Shown: positions 12,018 to 23,521, counted from the stretch's first letter. The stretch: 64,000 nt of DNA from Diphasiastrum complanatum (GCA_029204225.1 MU832168.1:19654-83653), one strand, 5' to 3'. Program-made: numbers and translations. Notes: generated from the letters alone by a model not told the origin.

Positions 12018-15000
12018 ATGGCTTCCAATGGTGGGATCATGCTAGAGTCTAGTGAAAGGTTGAGTTCATCAAACTACTCTACTTGGAAAGTGAGGATGGA
12101 GTCCTTACTTGAGTTGAATGAACTCATGGACATAGTTGCAGAAATTGAAGAGAGACCTCTCACACTTCAAAAGCAACAAAGGTTTGATAAGAAGGCCAAA
12201 AGGGCTCTTCATATCATTAAAATGAATGTTACAAATGAACTTCTCAAGGAAGTTGGAAAGTGTCAAAGTGCAAGTGAGGCATGGAATGCCTTAAAGAAGC
12301 TCTTTGAATCAAAGTCCACATCTAGGGTATTGACCCTAAGGAGACAAATATTTTCTAGTAGGCAAAGAGAGGGTGAAAGTGCTCATGCATTTATCTTGAG
12401 AGTTAAGTCCCTAAGTGATGATTTAGCATGCATTGATGAGAACATAAAAGATGGTGAAATAGTCCAAGTTATGTTGAATGGTTTGCTAAATGAACATGCT
12501 AACCTTGTGCAAAGTTTTGCCATTCAAAAAGTCTTGCCAAGTGTGGTTGACTTGCAAGAAATCTTATTGGCTGAAGAACATAGGTTGCAATCAAAGCTTG
12601 ATGGTGCATCCTTGCAAGGTGGAGGTGAAGAGGCTTTCTTCACAAAAGGCAAATTCAAGGGCAAAGGCAAAGGCAAAGGGAAATGGTCCAAAGGTGGTAA
12701 CTTTGATCATGATGATCACTCTTCCTCTTCCTCTTCTACTAAGAACAATAAGTCAAAGTTCAAGTGCTTTTATTGTGGGATAAAAGGTCATTTTGCAAAT
12801 GAATGTTATAAGAAGAAAAGAGAGCAAGGAGAGAGGCAAGGAAATCTTACAATAGATGAGGAAGAACATAACACATGTGAATCACTTGTTATGACTTCAA
12901 GTTTGTTAGCCAACATAGATGATAATGATCCTTGGTGGATTGATAGTGGAGCCTCATCTCACATGACAAGACATAAGGAATACTTTACATCCTTATTGTC
13001 TTATGAGGGAGAAGGTAACATCATCTACACTGCAAATGATGGTCAATGTGACATCAAAGGCATAGGCACTATTCCTATTTCCCTTTCAACAAATAGGAAA
13101 GCAAATCTTGAAAATGTTTTGTACATTCCTTCAATCACTAAGAATTTGCTTAGTGTAAGTCAAATGATTGACAAAGGACTTGATGTGGAGTTCATTGGAG
13201 ATGCATGTTTGATAAGTAAATGTGGATCCTTGATTGCTCAAGGTAGGAGGCATGGTAAACTTTTCAAGCTTGATGCATGTGTGATCTCTAATCATGAAGG
13301 ATGTATGGCTAGGGAGCAATTGACAAACCAAGAAGTTTGGCACAAGAGGTTGGGCCATCCCAACTTCAAATCTTTGGAGGTAATGGCAAAGAAAGAGCTT
13401 GTTCTTGGTCTCCCTAAAAGTCTTGTTGCAAACAATAGTGTTTGTGAACATTGTGCCTTGTCCAAATCTCATAGACTTGCTTATTCTAGATCTACTTCTA
13501 GATCTAAAGAAGCTTTTCAACTTGTGCATTCTGATATTCATTCTTCTAGTACAACTAGCAATGGTGGGGCAAAGATGTATGCAACTTTCATTGATGACTT
13601 TAGTAGGTATACTTGGATCTATCTTCTTAAAAGTAAGGATGAAGTGTTTGCTGCATTTGTCAAGTTCAAGAATGAAATGGAAAACCAATTCAATACAAAG
13701 ATCAAATGCTTAAGATCTGATAATGGAGGGGAATACACCTCAAATAGGTTCAAAGACTTTTGTATAGCACATGGGATTAAGAGGGAGATGTCTAGTCCTA
13801 GGACTCCACAACAGAATGGAGTGGCCGAGAGGAAGAATAGAACCCTTTGTGAATGTGCCAAGGCAATGAGACTACATGCTAATCTTGCTAAGTCTTTTTG
13901 AGGGGAAGCTTTAGCATGTGCTAACTATCTATGTAATAGATGGACAAGTGCTTCCTTGGATGGTAAAACTCCTCATGAGGTTCTTTATGGTAGAAGGCCG
14001 AGTGTCAAGCATTGTAGGATCTTTGGATGTACATGTTTTGTCAATATCACACTTGATGATAGAACTAAAGAAGATCCTTCATCAAAGAAGGGTGTGTTTG
14101 TTGGCTATAGTGAAGTAAGCAAGGCTTACAAAGTGTACATTCCTTCTACAAAGAAAGTTGTCATAAGTAGGGATGTCATCTTTCATGAAGAGAATGTTTC
14201 CAATGTTGTTGATGTTGATGTTGATGTGCCTACTAATCATCATGATGTGCAAGATGTCTTGGATGAAGATGGAGATGCCACTCCAAAGCAAACTTCAAGG
14301 AAGACTCAAAGGCAAAGGGCTAAGCCATCAAGGCTAACCTATGATGAAAAAGGAAAGCAAGTGGTGGACAACTCTAACTTTGTTTTTCTTACCTCTTTTG
14401 ATGAACCAACTTGTGTAGGTGAAGCAATTCAAAAGAAGGAATGGATCCAAGCCATGGATCATGAGCATCAAGCACTCATCAAAAGCAACACATGGAGGTT
14501 GGTAAAGCTTCCAAAGGACAAGAAGGCAATTGGTTGTAAGTGGATCTTCAAGATCAAGACAAATCAAGATGGATCAATCAACAAGTACAAGGCAAGGTTG
14601 GTGGCAAAGGGGTATGCTCAAGAATATGGTATTGACTATGATGAGACCTTTGCACCCGTGGCAAAGATGGTAACTATTCGAATCCTAATCTCTCTTGCAA
14701 CTCTTTATGATTGGGATATGTGGCAAATGGATGTTACTAATGCCTTCTTGAATGGTGATCTTGAAGAAGATATTTACATGGAGCAACCCGAGGGCTATGT
14801 TTCACATGATGAGCCTAATCATGTGTGCTATCTCCAAAAGAGTTTGTATGGGCTAAAGCAAGCACCAAGGAGTTGGTATGCTAAGCTCAATTCCTTCTTA
14901 CTTTCTCAAAACTTTGTTATGAGTGAGTATGATCATTCTCTCTACTTTAGATTGAATGAAAATGATATCACTTTACTTTTGATCTATGTTGATGACATTA

Positions 15001-15971
15001 TCTTAAGTGGTGGTAACAATCTAGATATAGATGAAATCAAGATGGCACTCAAAAGAGAGTTTGAAATTCAAGATCTTGGTAAACTTCATTATATCTTAGG
15101 AATAGAGATTATTAGAACTTCTAAATCTACATTCATATGTCAAGAAAAGTATGTTAACTCTATTCTAAAAAGGTTTCATATGGAAGATTGTAAAGTTGTT
15201 TCTACTCCTATGGAATCAAATGTAAAGCTAACTACAAGAAGTAATGAAAGATCCTTCAAGGACATTACTCTCTATAGAAAGCTAATAGGATCTCTTATAT
15301 GGTTAACCATCACAAGACCTGATCTAAGCTTTGTGGTTGGTAAACTAAGTCAATTTATGCATGATCCTAGTGAGGCTCATTGGAAGCTAGGAAAGAGAGT
15401 ACTTAGATACATCTCGGGATCTAGAGATTTTGGCATCTTGTATGGAGGTACTACACCTAACCTTTGTGGATTTTCAGATTCAGATTTTGCAGGTGATCAA
15501 ATGGATAGGAAGTCAACAAGTGCCTTTGCAATCTATCTTGGAGATGGAGTGGTCTCATGGCTATCAAAGAAGCAACCAACTATCTCTCTATCTTCCACCG
15601 AAGCCGAGTACAAGGCATTAACAACATGCACCAAGGAGATTCTTTGGATCAAGAGGATGTTATTGGATCTTCACTTGCTGGAACCAGAGAAGACTCCAAT
15701 CATACTTTGTGATAACCTTTCAGCCCAAAGCTTGGCAAGCAATCCTGTTTTTCATGCAAGGAGCAAGCACATTGAGATTGCTCACCATTTTGTGAGAGAT
15801 CAAGTCATTGCCAAAGAGGTGGAGCTTCAACATGTCTCTTCAAAGGAGTGTGTGGCTGATATCTTCACCAAACCATTGGGAAAGGACCTATATTTAATGC
15901 ATAGATCTAATCTTGGAATGTGCTCAAAGACTATGTTGAAACTAGCATCCAATGTTGAAGAGGGAGTGTGA
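12018..15971 (+). pseudogene. copia gag-pol polyprotein of element 4, one internal stop
   Basis: One frame of 1,318 codons begins at an ATG (12018) 1.17 kb after the LTR. Domains in order: gag (residues about 1-245); zinc knuckle CFYCGIKGHFANEC (250-263); aspartic protease with D309-S-G; HHCC zinc site from H442; integrase catalytic D506, D568 and E604 (D,D35E spacing); reverse transcriptase with YVDD at 990-993; RNase H (DSDFAGDQMDRKST, then ADIFTKPL); stop at 15969-15971. The only break is TGA at codon 628 (13899-13901), where sister copies at 7080 and 32150 have TGG in the SFWGE block. Gag-pol would assemble the particle, mature it, copy the RNA and integrate the DNA. With the stop, RT and RNase H would be lost unless read through. 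Confidence 0.95.
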
Positions 15972-16621
15972 AAATTGTCAACATTTCCTAGCTAGTTTGA
16001 GGCCTAAATTGGCTAAAATTGTAAATAGTTTTGGTTCTGGAGTTTCACACGTGTGAACCAGGCCACAATGTTTTTATTTACTGTATTTTTTCAGTATGAT
16101 GAAGTGTCAAACTTCATACCCTTCAAAATGAGACCATTTTGATGTATTTTGGTCATATAAGCCATTTTTAGCTATTTTTCCTATATAGGGAATATCTAGG
16201 GTCAAGTACCTTCTAGAGAGAGGAGAGAGAGTCATCTTCCTCATCCATAAATAGTAGGGAAGTCGTGGAGAACAGGTTGGAGAAACCTTTTGTATGCTTC
16301 ATTGAGATCAATAGATCATTGTCATTGTTTCTTCCTCCATTGAGAGCATTGTTGTGTGTATTGTCTTCAAGCTATTGTGTATGATCTTAGGTGCTTTCCA
16401 AAAGTGATAGGCTGATGTATTATGGACTGTATAATGCTATTTTGGGCCGCACTTGATGTTTATGGAAGTTTCCATTTGTGATAAATGCTTTTTGATCAAG
16501 TTCTTTGCATTCTAGGTAGCATAGAATGTGTTGCCAATTCCTAGCTTATGTAGTTTGGAGTGCAAGCATTCAAGCCAATGATCTTGGAGTTTAGATCCAC
16601 TTAGGATCTGTATTTTTCACA
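15957..16621 (+). repeat. polypurine tract and 3' LTR of element 4
   Basis: The polypurine tract GAAGAGGGAG (15957-15966) overlaps the last codons of pol. The LTR runs 15967-16621 (655 bp) and matches the 5' copy throughout by eye. CTCAA follows at 16622-16626. Confidence 0.96.
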
Positions 16622-16626
16622 CTCAA

Positions 16627-17185
16627 CTGTTGACAAATCACCATACAAGATGGCGCACCTGGATTTGTAGCTTGATTTGAAGTTTCTTCGTCAAATCACT
16701 ATTTCCAGTCAATTTTATAGACATTACAATAAATTGGAAAAAAAAAACTAAAAATTTTGAGTTTTCGCACTTTTAATTTTTTTTTTAAATTTTACGTTTT
16801 CTAAAATTTCATAAAAAATCACAGTCAGTTATCAAACAATCGAAATCAAAAATTTGATTCACTTCTTCGATTCTTAGTTTTACTCTGTTAATGTCCCTCA
16901 GGCATGCAAGACATGCGACATTAAACTGATTTTTTACATTACAAAATTTTACGTAAAAATTCAGTTCTACGAAGTCAGTTATAAAATCCAGTTTTGTATC
17001 TAACCATCAAAGTACATGCGTATGACCACTCAAAACAGATCTAAACTACTCATGCATGTCAGAATCACTCTGAGAAACCACATGCAGACATTCCATGCAA
17101 CCACAGTACCTTGAACTAAGAAATTGACATGCATGCCATCAGAACAATTGGAAATTTTACCAATTTTGCTCACAAAATTGGATTC
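16627..17185 (-). mobile_element. gypsy fragment copy 2, right part (leader)
   Basis: This continues copy 2 beyond element 4. It matches copy 1 (8066-8390) as far as about 16940, including an A/T-rich run and the block ATGCAAGACATGCGACATT. It then diverges into about 245 bp not present in copy 1. Copia RT sequence resumes at 17186. Confidence 0.8.
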
Positions 17186-17773
17186 TATGTCAAATGGATG
17201 TCTCTAATGCCTTCTTGAATGGTTTTTTGGAACAGATATCTATATGGAACAGCCATAGGGATTCATCAAGCATGGAATGGAGGACAAAGTATGTCATCTC
17301 CAAAGAAGCATCTATGACTTGAAGCAAGCCTCGAGATCTTGGAATTCAAGATTACATTGCTATCTCATTTCACTTTCTTTTGTTCAAAGTGAAACTATGC
17401 TCAAAGTCTTTCGAAGAATTTTAAGATGGAAAAGTGTAAAAGTGATGACACACCAATGGAGCAAGATGTAAAAGTGCCAAACGCTCAAAGTGCCAAATGA
17501 AGATGATGAAAGATCTTTCATGGACATCACTTTGTTTAGGCAGCTTATAGGCTCCTTAATGTGGATCACTATAGCTAGACCAGCTCTTAGCTTTAGTGTA
17601 TGTAGGTTGAGCCAATCCATGCAAAAACCATTGAATATCCATTGGGAAAAGGCTAAGAGGATTCGGGTACATTGGATTTTGGGATTCTATATAGAGGAGA
17701 TGTGATTAACCTTCATGCATTTAGTGATTCAGATTTTGCAGGCGACAAGAGGGATAGGAAATCAACAACTGAC
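17186..17773 (+). pseudogene. copia RT/RNase H fragment of element 3 (copy B)
   Basis: 17186-17395 repeats 9382-9595 ([12 protein letters not shown] region) with a one-base loss that shifts the frame. The sequence then moves to the C-terminal RT block (DDERSFMDITLFRQLIGSLMW, near 17490-17580) and the start of RNase H (SDSDFAGDK in another frame, near 17730-17755). The YVDD segment is missing here too. The reading is cut at 17773 by element 5 and resumes at 22582. Confidence 0.87.
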
Positions 17774-17778
17774 TATTC

Positions 17779-18602
17779 TGTGAGAAATTGGCAAAAATCT
17801 AGCTTGGTATTTTTCATGATATAAGTTTGTAAGTGAATCTCACATGTGTGGAGGATGTTCCCACGTGTGGAGAATTCTAAAGTAAATCAAAATGTTTGAT
17901 ATAGGGGTCTCATAGAATTTCATAGTCAAGCATTTAGGTGTAGGATGTTGATAGGGTCAAATTTGGCATAGATGGCAGATTATCCATTTCCACTTGTAAT
18001 GTCACTATTGAGCCAAAATAGAGTAGGAGGCCAAACTCGTGCCAATTAGAGTGTAGACAAGTGTAATGCTTTTGTTTGATGAAGTTTAAGAGGTCCAATA
18101 GGATTTAGAGGTGGAACCATGAGTGGTCCAATAGAATTTGAGATTTGCTTGAAAATGGTCCAATAGAATTTAGAGGTGCATGGATCAATGGTCCAATAGG
18201 ATTAAGAGGTGGAAAAGTGTGGTCCAATCATAGTTAAGCATAGTGGTAGCTCGTGGATCTACTAGTATCATTGTACTCCTCATTTGGATCTAATTGATTT
18301 TGAGATTGAGTGGATTTTGAGTGTAAGTGATTTTCTAGATTTCTCTCTCTACCCAAGAGCTCATGATGGTTTTTCTCTCTCTACCTGAGGAGAGCAGCTT
18401 GTTTTTACTTAGAATAATTTTTTAATACTTCCCACACGTGTGAGTGAGATTTGGAAGTGATTGAATGCATGTAGTAGTGTGTTTTTGCCATAGGATCTAA
18501 GATTGATCTTGAATCTCAATCTAGTCTTGATCTTGGTGCATCTACACATCTTAGGAGATCACAAGTACATGTTGTGGACAATCTACACGTGTGAAATCAA
18601 CA
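17779..18602 (+). repeat. 5' LTR of element 5, with a CCAAT array
   Basis: It begins TGTGAGAAATTGGC and ends AAATCAACA. Five copies of a GGTCCAATAGGATTTAGAGG-like unit put CCAAT at 18095, 18128, 18160, 18193 and 18224. CACGTGTG palindromes occur near 17860, 18435 and 18588. Confidence 0.94.
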
Positions 18603-19202
18603 TGGTATCAGATCCTACCTAAGGTTACCATGCATTTTGATCCATTTAAATGAAAACTATTCATCAATCTTGAGCTAAAAATTGTCAAGGTCCATTTTCC
18701 TAGCTATCTTGTTCAATTTTGGATCAAAAGAGATCAAAAGGACATTGATTGGGTCTGACCTGGTACTGTACGGAATCAGGTGCTCAGACACATGTGAGGA
18801 ACATCCAATTTCAGTTTGGAAGTTCTCTCTCATGCTTGATCCATTATAGCTTGTTTTGAAGCTATTTTTGTCTAGTTTATGATGCAATCAGTTTCATTCC
18901 ATTTGGTTGAGCCAATCAAAAGTTATAAGCTTTTGAAGAGGGTTAGGTAGGGCACCTAGACCTGGGTGGACATATTTGGTTTGGTCAAGAAATTGCCTGT
19001 TTGATCCAAAATCATAGTTGAATGCTTACCAATCTCATCTATATGTGATTTAGGCACTATTTTGAGATCTTAGCCATTTTGTTTCATGCAATATCATTGT
19101 ATTTGAGTCAAATTTGGTTTCTTAGTGTATTTTACACGTGGTAAGAGCGTTTGATCCTAACTTTGCCCATACTCCATCATTTGATGTGAAGTAGATCTAG
19201 TT
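18603..19202 (+). other. primer-binding site and leader of element 5
   Basis: TGGTATCAGATCC at 18603-18615 is the primer-binding site, with one base different from the GAGCC form elsewhere. The leader shows no long frame. The gag N-terminus and its ATG, expected near the end of this stretch, are missing. Confidence 0.82.
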
Positions 19203-21113
19203 TTGGAGCCTCAAGTCCTTCAAGAAGTACAAAAATACAAGAAGAGAGCTAAGATGGCTCTCCACTACATTAAGATGAATGTCTCTAATGAGATATTGAG
19301 GGAGATTGGTGATTGTTCTACATCCAAGGAAGCTTGGGATTGTCTCAAGTCCATCTATGAGGCTAAGAACACCTCTAGGCTCCTCACTCTTAGAAATCAA
19401 ATCTTCCAAAGTAGTCAAAAGAGTGATGAGAGTGCATATAATTATGTTTTGAGAGTCAAGGATATTCATAGGGAGCTTGCATGTATTGGTGACTCAATCA
19501 ATCAAAGTGAGCCAGTCCAAGTCATTCTCAATGGCTTGAGAGATGAATATGACAACCTTGTCCAATCCTATGCCATTAAGGAGGAGCTACCAAGTTTGGA
19601 GGCCTTTCAAAGTGTGCTTATTTTTGAAGAATCAAGACAAGAGTACAAACTCTTGAGGATGGACAATCTATCACTCAATCATGATGATGGCAAAGTTCTA
19701 TTTTCCAAGCACAAAGAGAGGAGTAAGAAGCAACACCATCACTTCTCTAATGACAAAGCTAAAGACCAAGATGGAGAAGAGGAAGATGATTCCTCTAATG
19801 CTTCATCATCCAATCTCAAGAAAAAGAAGATCAAGTGCCTTTATTGTGGCAAGAAAGGCCATTATGCCACCAATTGCTTCAAGAAGAAGAATCAACTCAA
19901 TCAAGCCAACATCACCAATGAGAAAGAAGACTATATTTCAAGTGATGGAGAAGGCTCTCTTATGGCATCAAGCTTCTCCTCTTCCACCTTCAACAAGGAT
20001 GACTCATGGTATATTGATAGTGGAGCATCTTCACATATGTGTGGCTCCAAGCACCTTTTTTCATCTAGTATGCCTTATGATGGAGTCAAGAAGACCATAT
20101 ACATTGTAAGTAAGCATGAGTGCAATATTGAAGGAGTAGGGATTATTCCCTTGAAGCTTGCATCTTCCAAAGATCTCTTTCTCAACAATGTTCTTTTTGT
20201 CCCAAATCTTACAAAGAACATCTTAAGTGTTGGCCAACTTCTTGATAGTGGCTTTGATGTCAATTTCAATACTGACAATCGTGTGATCAAGAAGGATGGT
20301 GAGATCCTTGCATATGGAGCAAGATTTGAAGGCATCTACAAATTGGATCCAAGTGAGAGTGCAAACTCTCTTGATGTTTCTTATATGTCCAATATTTCAA
20401 AGGAGGATGATCACACAAGATGCGCATATCTTCTCTCTTCAAGTATTATGGTGTATGATTATTCCTTATTATTCAAAGCATATGTTGAGAAGAAATTCTC
20501 ATTGAAGATCAAAGCTTTGAGGAGTATTGGAGCTCTTGAAAGAATAGCACCATATGAAGTTTTATTCAAGATGGAGCCTAAGGTTGATCACCTTAGTGAA
20601 CTTGGTAGTGCTTGCTTTGCACATATTCCCATGGAAACAAGGAGGAAGGATGATCCAAGCTCATTGATCATGATTGGATACTCATCCATCAAGGAGGCCT
20701 TTAGTGTCTTTACACTCTCTATTTCAAAAGTGATTGTGAATAGAGATGTCATGTTGTATGAAGATTCAATCTTGGAAGTGGCCAAGATCAAGGCTTCTCA
20801 AGAAGCATCACAAGTTATCTTTTTTGAAGGTATTCAAGTTATGATGGGGCCAAGGTGTGAGGAGGAGTTTCTTCTTCATATGATTTCAAGAAGATCTTCA
20901 AGATGCATGGCCGAGTCTTTATGTCTCACCTTACATGGCAAAGAGGGGCATCTTTCATGTTGTATCTACTACAACACATTCATATATGCTTCTCTTCCTT
21001 TGCTTGGAATGCTATATTGCTTCATTGAATTTTTTGGATCTCAAAGTTCAAGAAAAGCTATACTAGTTTTGTATGATGCTTATGTTATATGTTTTGTGTC
21101 ATTATTGACTTAG
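19203..21113 (+). pseudogene. gag-protease reading frame of element 5 with integrase core and RT removed
   Basis: 636 codons stay open although the copia start codon and about 45 N-terminal gag residues are gone; the frame begins at a TTG in LEPQVLQ. Visible in order: gag core (HYIKMNVSNEILREIG, LTLRNQIFQ), zinc knuckle CLYCGKKGHYATNC, protease motif WYIDSGASSHM, GAG-pre-integrase block (PNLTKNILSVGQLLD) and an integrase remnant joining FKAYVEKKFSLKIKALRS directly to a C-terminal part (APYEVLFKMEPKVDHL). The catalytic DNGGEY and VAERKN blocks lie in the deleted part. The last 120 codons do not resemble RT. I know of no separate function. Confidence 0.85.
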
Positions 21114-21769
21114 ATATGTTTCCAATACTTTTTGAAAGCAAGATATTGTATTGTCAAAAGTATTCTCTTGGTTCTAGTAAGAACAAGATTGAGCTTGGTA
21201 CTCACTTTTTTGAAAATCATGTTTTCACATGTTTTGAGGCAAATTGTAAACTCCTCTTGAGATTAAGTGAAGCATCCAAAGTGGACACTTACATCCTTGA
21301 GAGAGTAACTAGCCTAGAAAAGACCAAGGTAGTCTTTGATATCAAGATTAGATCCATCATGGATATAGTTCATTGTATGTGGACTAGTCAAGCTAGAAAG
21401 CATAATCTTGATAATCATCATTGTTTCACATCTTATGATCTTGATCTCCATGATCCTTATGAGGCTTGGAAGCCTCAGATTTCTCTATTTATGGTGCATC
21501 CATCATGCAAGTGGAACTTTCAAAGCAAAGATCATCATCAAGCATGGAGGAAGCCCATGATCATAGTGGCATATTGGTGGAGCACTCTTCAAAGGCATTG
21601 GCAAGAGATCTCTACCAAAGAGATCTTATCATGGATATGGTGAGGGTGCTGCTATGATGGATCCCTTGGCTGATCTTCACTTCTTATGCATACCAAAGGA
21701 TGCACTCAAAAAGATTTACAAACTTCTCAAGTGATCTAGTACCTTTCCAAGCTATTTTTTGAGGAGGAG
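21114..21769 (+). other. unrecognised 3' internal region of element 5
   Basis: This lies between the gag-protease frame and the polypurine tract. A frame of 184 codons (21089-21643) has no motif I recognise. It shares the block GTGAAGCATCC-AGTGGACACT with 45033-45055, which also lies just before a copia LTR, so this may be an old 3' internal segment shared by a copia subfamily. Confidence 0.5.
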
Positions 21770-22576
21770 TGTGAGAAATTGGCAAAAATCTAGCTTGGTA
21801 TTTTTTATGATAGAAGTCTGTAAGTGAATCTCACATGTGTGGAGGATGTTTCCACGTGTGGAAAATTCTAAAGTAAATCAAAATGTTTGATATAGGGGTC
21901 TCATAGAATTTCATAGTCAAGCATTTATGTGTAGGATGTTGGCATAGATGGCAAATTATCCATTTTCACTTGTAATGCCACTATTGAGCCAAAATAGAGT
22001 AGGAGCCCAAACTCGTGCCAATTAGAGTGTAGACAAGTGTAATGCTTTTGTTTGATGAAGTTTAAGAGGTCCAATAGGATTTAGAGGTGGAACCATGAGT
22101 GGTCCAATAGAATTTGAGATTTGCTTGAAAATGGTCCAATAGAATTTAGAGGTGCATGGATCAATGGTCCAATAGGATTAAGAGGTGGAAAAGTGTGGTC
22201 CAATCATAGTTAAGCATAGTGGTAGCTCGTGGATCTACTAGTATCATTGTACTCCTCATTTGGATCTAATTGATTTTGAGATTGAGTGGATTTTGAGTGT
22301 AAGTGATTTTCTAGCTTTCTCTCTCTACCCAAGAGCTCATGATGGTTTCTCTCTCTCTACCTGAGGAGAGCAGCTTGTTTTTACTTAGAATAATTTTTTA
22401 ATACTTCCCACACGTGTGAGTGAGAGTTGGAAGTGATTGAATGCATGTAGTAGTGTGTTTTTGCCATAGGATCTAAGATTGATCTTGAATCTCAATCTAG
22501 TCTTGATCTTGGTGCATCTACACACCTTAGGAGTTCACAAGTACATGTTGTGGACAATCCACGTGTGAAATCAAAA
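21770..22576 (+). repeat. 3' LTR of element 5
   Basis: 807 bp. The last bases read AAATCAAAA instead of AAATCAACA, so the terminal CA is lost. The CCAAT array recurs at 22071, 22104, 22136, 22169 and 22200 with the same spacing as in the 5' LTR. Confidence 0.94.
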
Positions 22577-22581
22577 TATTC

Positions 22582-22864
22582 AACTTTCACATGAGAAGGT
22601 GTGGTTTCATGGCTTTCCAAAAAGCAAAAGTATATATCTATCTTCAACCAAGGCCAAGTACAAGAAGCACATTGAGATATGCCATCACTTTGATAGAGAA
22701 ATGGTGCAAGCCAAGGAAATTGCTTTGAGGCATGTTCCAAGAAATGAATGTGTAGCTGATCTACTTACTAAACCACTTCAAAAGACACATTTTATGAAGT
22801 TCAGATCATCACTTGGAGTGATTAGTAAATCAATGATTGAACCACGGTAGATAGCGCCAAGGAA
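22582..22864 (+). pseudogene. copia RNase H tail of element 3
   Basis: It resumes after element 5 with VVSWLSKKQ, then joins AKYK directly to KHIEICHHF, an in-frame loss of about 60 codons, and ends with ECVADLLTKPLQKTHFMK and a stop at 22848-22850. The LTR starts 15 bp later. Confidence 0.88.
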
Positions 22865-23521
22865 TGTTAAAAATTCACAATTCTAGCGTGACTAGTTTTG
22901 GTCATATGACTTGTAAATAGTTAGATGGTCATGATGTGGCTTGTCAAACATGCCAAATAGCATAGGATTCCATTCATAAGTATGTTCTCAAGTTGACCTA
23001 AGTGATAGTACCTTTGTAATGAGTCTAAATCATGCTTAGATACAAGCAAGAAAAAAAGTAGGAACTATTTTGGGTAGTTTTGACATTGTTGAGGGATCTC
23101 AAGATTCCAACGCTAACTTGGTAGGGATGAGTGCTCCACCAAAATTAGCATTAGTGATAGGTTTAGGGCTACTCATACCTGCCCAAAACCATGATGGATC
23201 ATGTATATATAGGTGATGATCTCTCACCAAAATCAATCAAGCAATTTCATGGTTTTTCTCTCATATTGGTGCAATTGCTCTCTATGCTCATATTTCTTTG
23301 AGATCTTGTGATTGTAATCATTATAGGATTGAATGTGGGTCTGGTGTACAGTATTCAGACTATGGGAGGCCGTACTTTCACATGTGTGAAGGCTTATTCA
23401 AGGATTTGAGCCATTTAGTATGGTTCAAGCACGGATTTTTGATGGATTTTGATGGTGCAACTTGTGCTAACAATATGGAATCATAATTGTCTTAGGGTCC
23501 TTTTTTGCTATAATTTTCACA
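22865..23521 (+). repeat. 3' LTR of element 3
   Basis: 657 bp, TGTTAAAAATTCAC to ATTTTCACA, followed by the duplication GTCAC. It contains a TATATATA stretch near 23204 and a CACATGTGTG box near 23380 that the 5' copy has shortened. Confidence 0.9.

Larger units (their letters stand above)
10191..16621 (+). mobile_element. young, nearly intact copia retrotransposon (element 4)
   Basis: 6,431 bp with 655-bp LTRs at 10191-10845 and 15967-16621 in which I found no difference by eye. The target duplication CTCAA lies at 10186-10190 and 16622-16626. PBS, leader, one gag-pol frame and polypurine tract are all in place. The host sequence on both sides is minus-strand gypsy gag/leader. A single internal stop codon (13899-13901) is the only coding defect I see. 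Identical LTRs imply very recent insertion, because the two LTRs are copied from one template at integration. Confidence 0.97.
17779..22576 (+). mobile_element. RT-less copia retrotransposon (element 5)
   Basis: 4,798 bp. LTRs at 17779-18602 (824 bp) and 21770-22576 (807 bp) differ by a few percent plus one deletion of about 15 bp. The target duplication TATTC is at 17774-17778 and 22577-22581, and RNase H of element 3 is split exactly there. It has a PBS and a polypurine tract (TTTTTTGAGGAGGAG, 21755-21769). Gag and protease are present, but the integrase catalytic core, RT and RNase H are absent, so it must have used proteins from another copia or been deleted after insertion. Confidence 0.94.
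3841..23521 (+). mobile_element. copia retrotransposon element 3, a 19.7 kb composite carrying several nested insertions
   Basis: The outer limits are set by two related LTRs (3841-4493 and 22865-23521) flanked by the same five bases, GTCAC, at 3836-3840 and 23522-23526. Minus-strand gag of element 2 stops at the left duplicate and resumes in frame at the right one, so the insertion site is proved by the interrupted gene as well as by the duplication. Internal order is leader, gag, protease, integrase, then gypsy sequence, RT piece, gypsy again with element 4 inside, RT/RNase H, element 5, RNase H tail. The two LTRs differ by many substitutions and small indels, so this is the oldest of the complete insertions in the stack. 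Confidence 0.9.

Noticed and set aside
4494-18615. TGGTATCAGAGC sequences as tRNA gene ends
   Set aside because: They directly follow LTR ends and have no cloverleaf around them; they are primer-binding sites.
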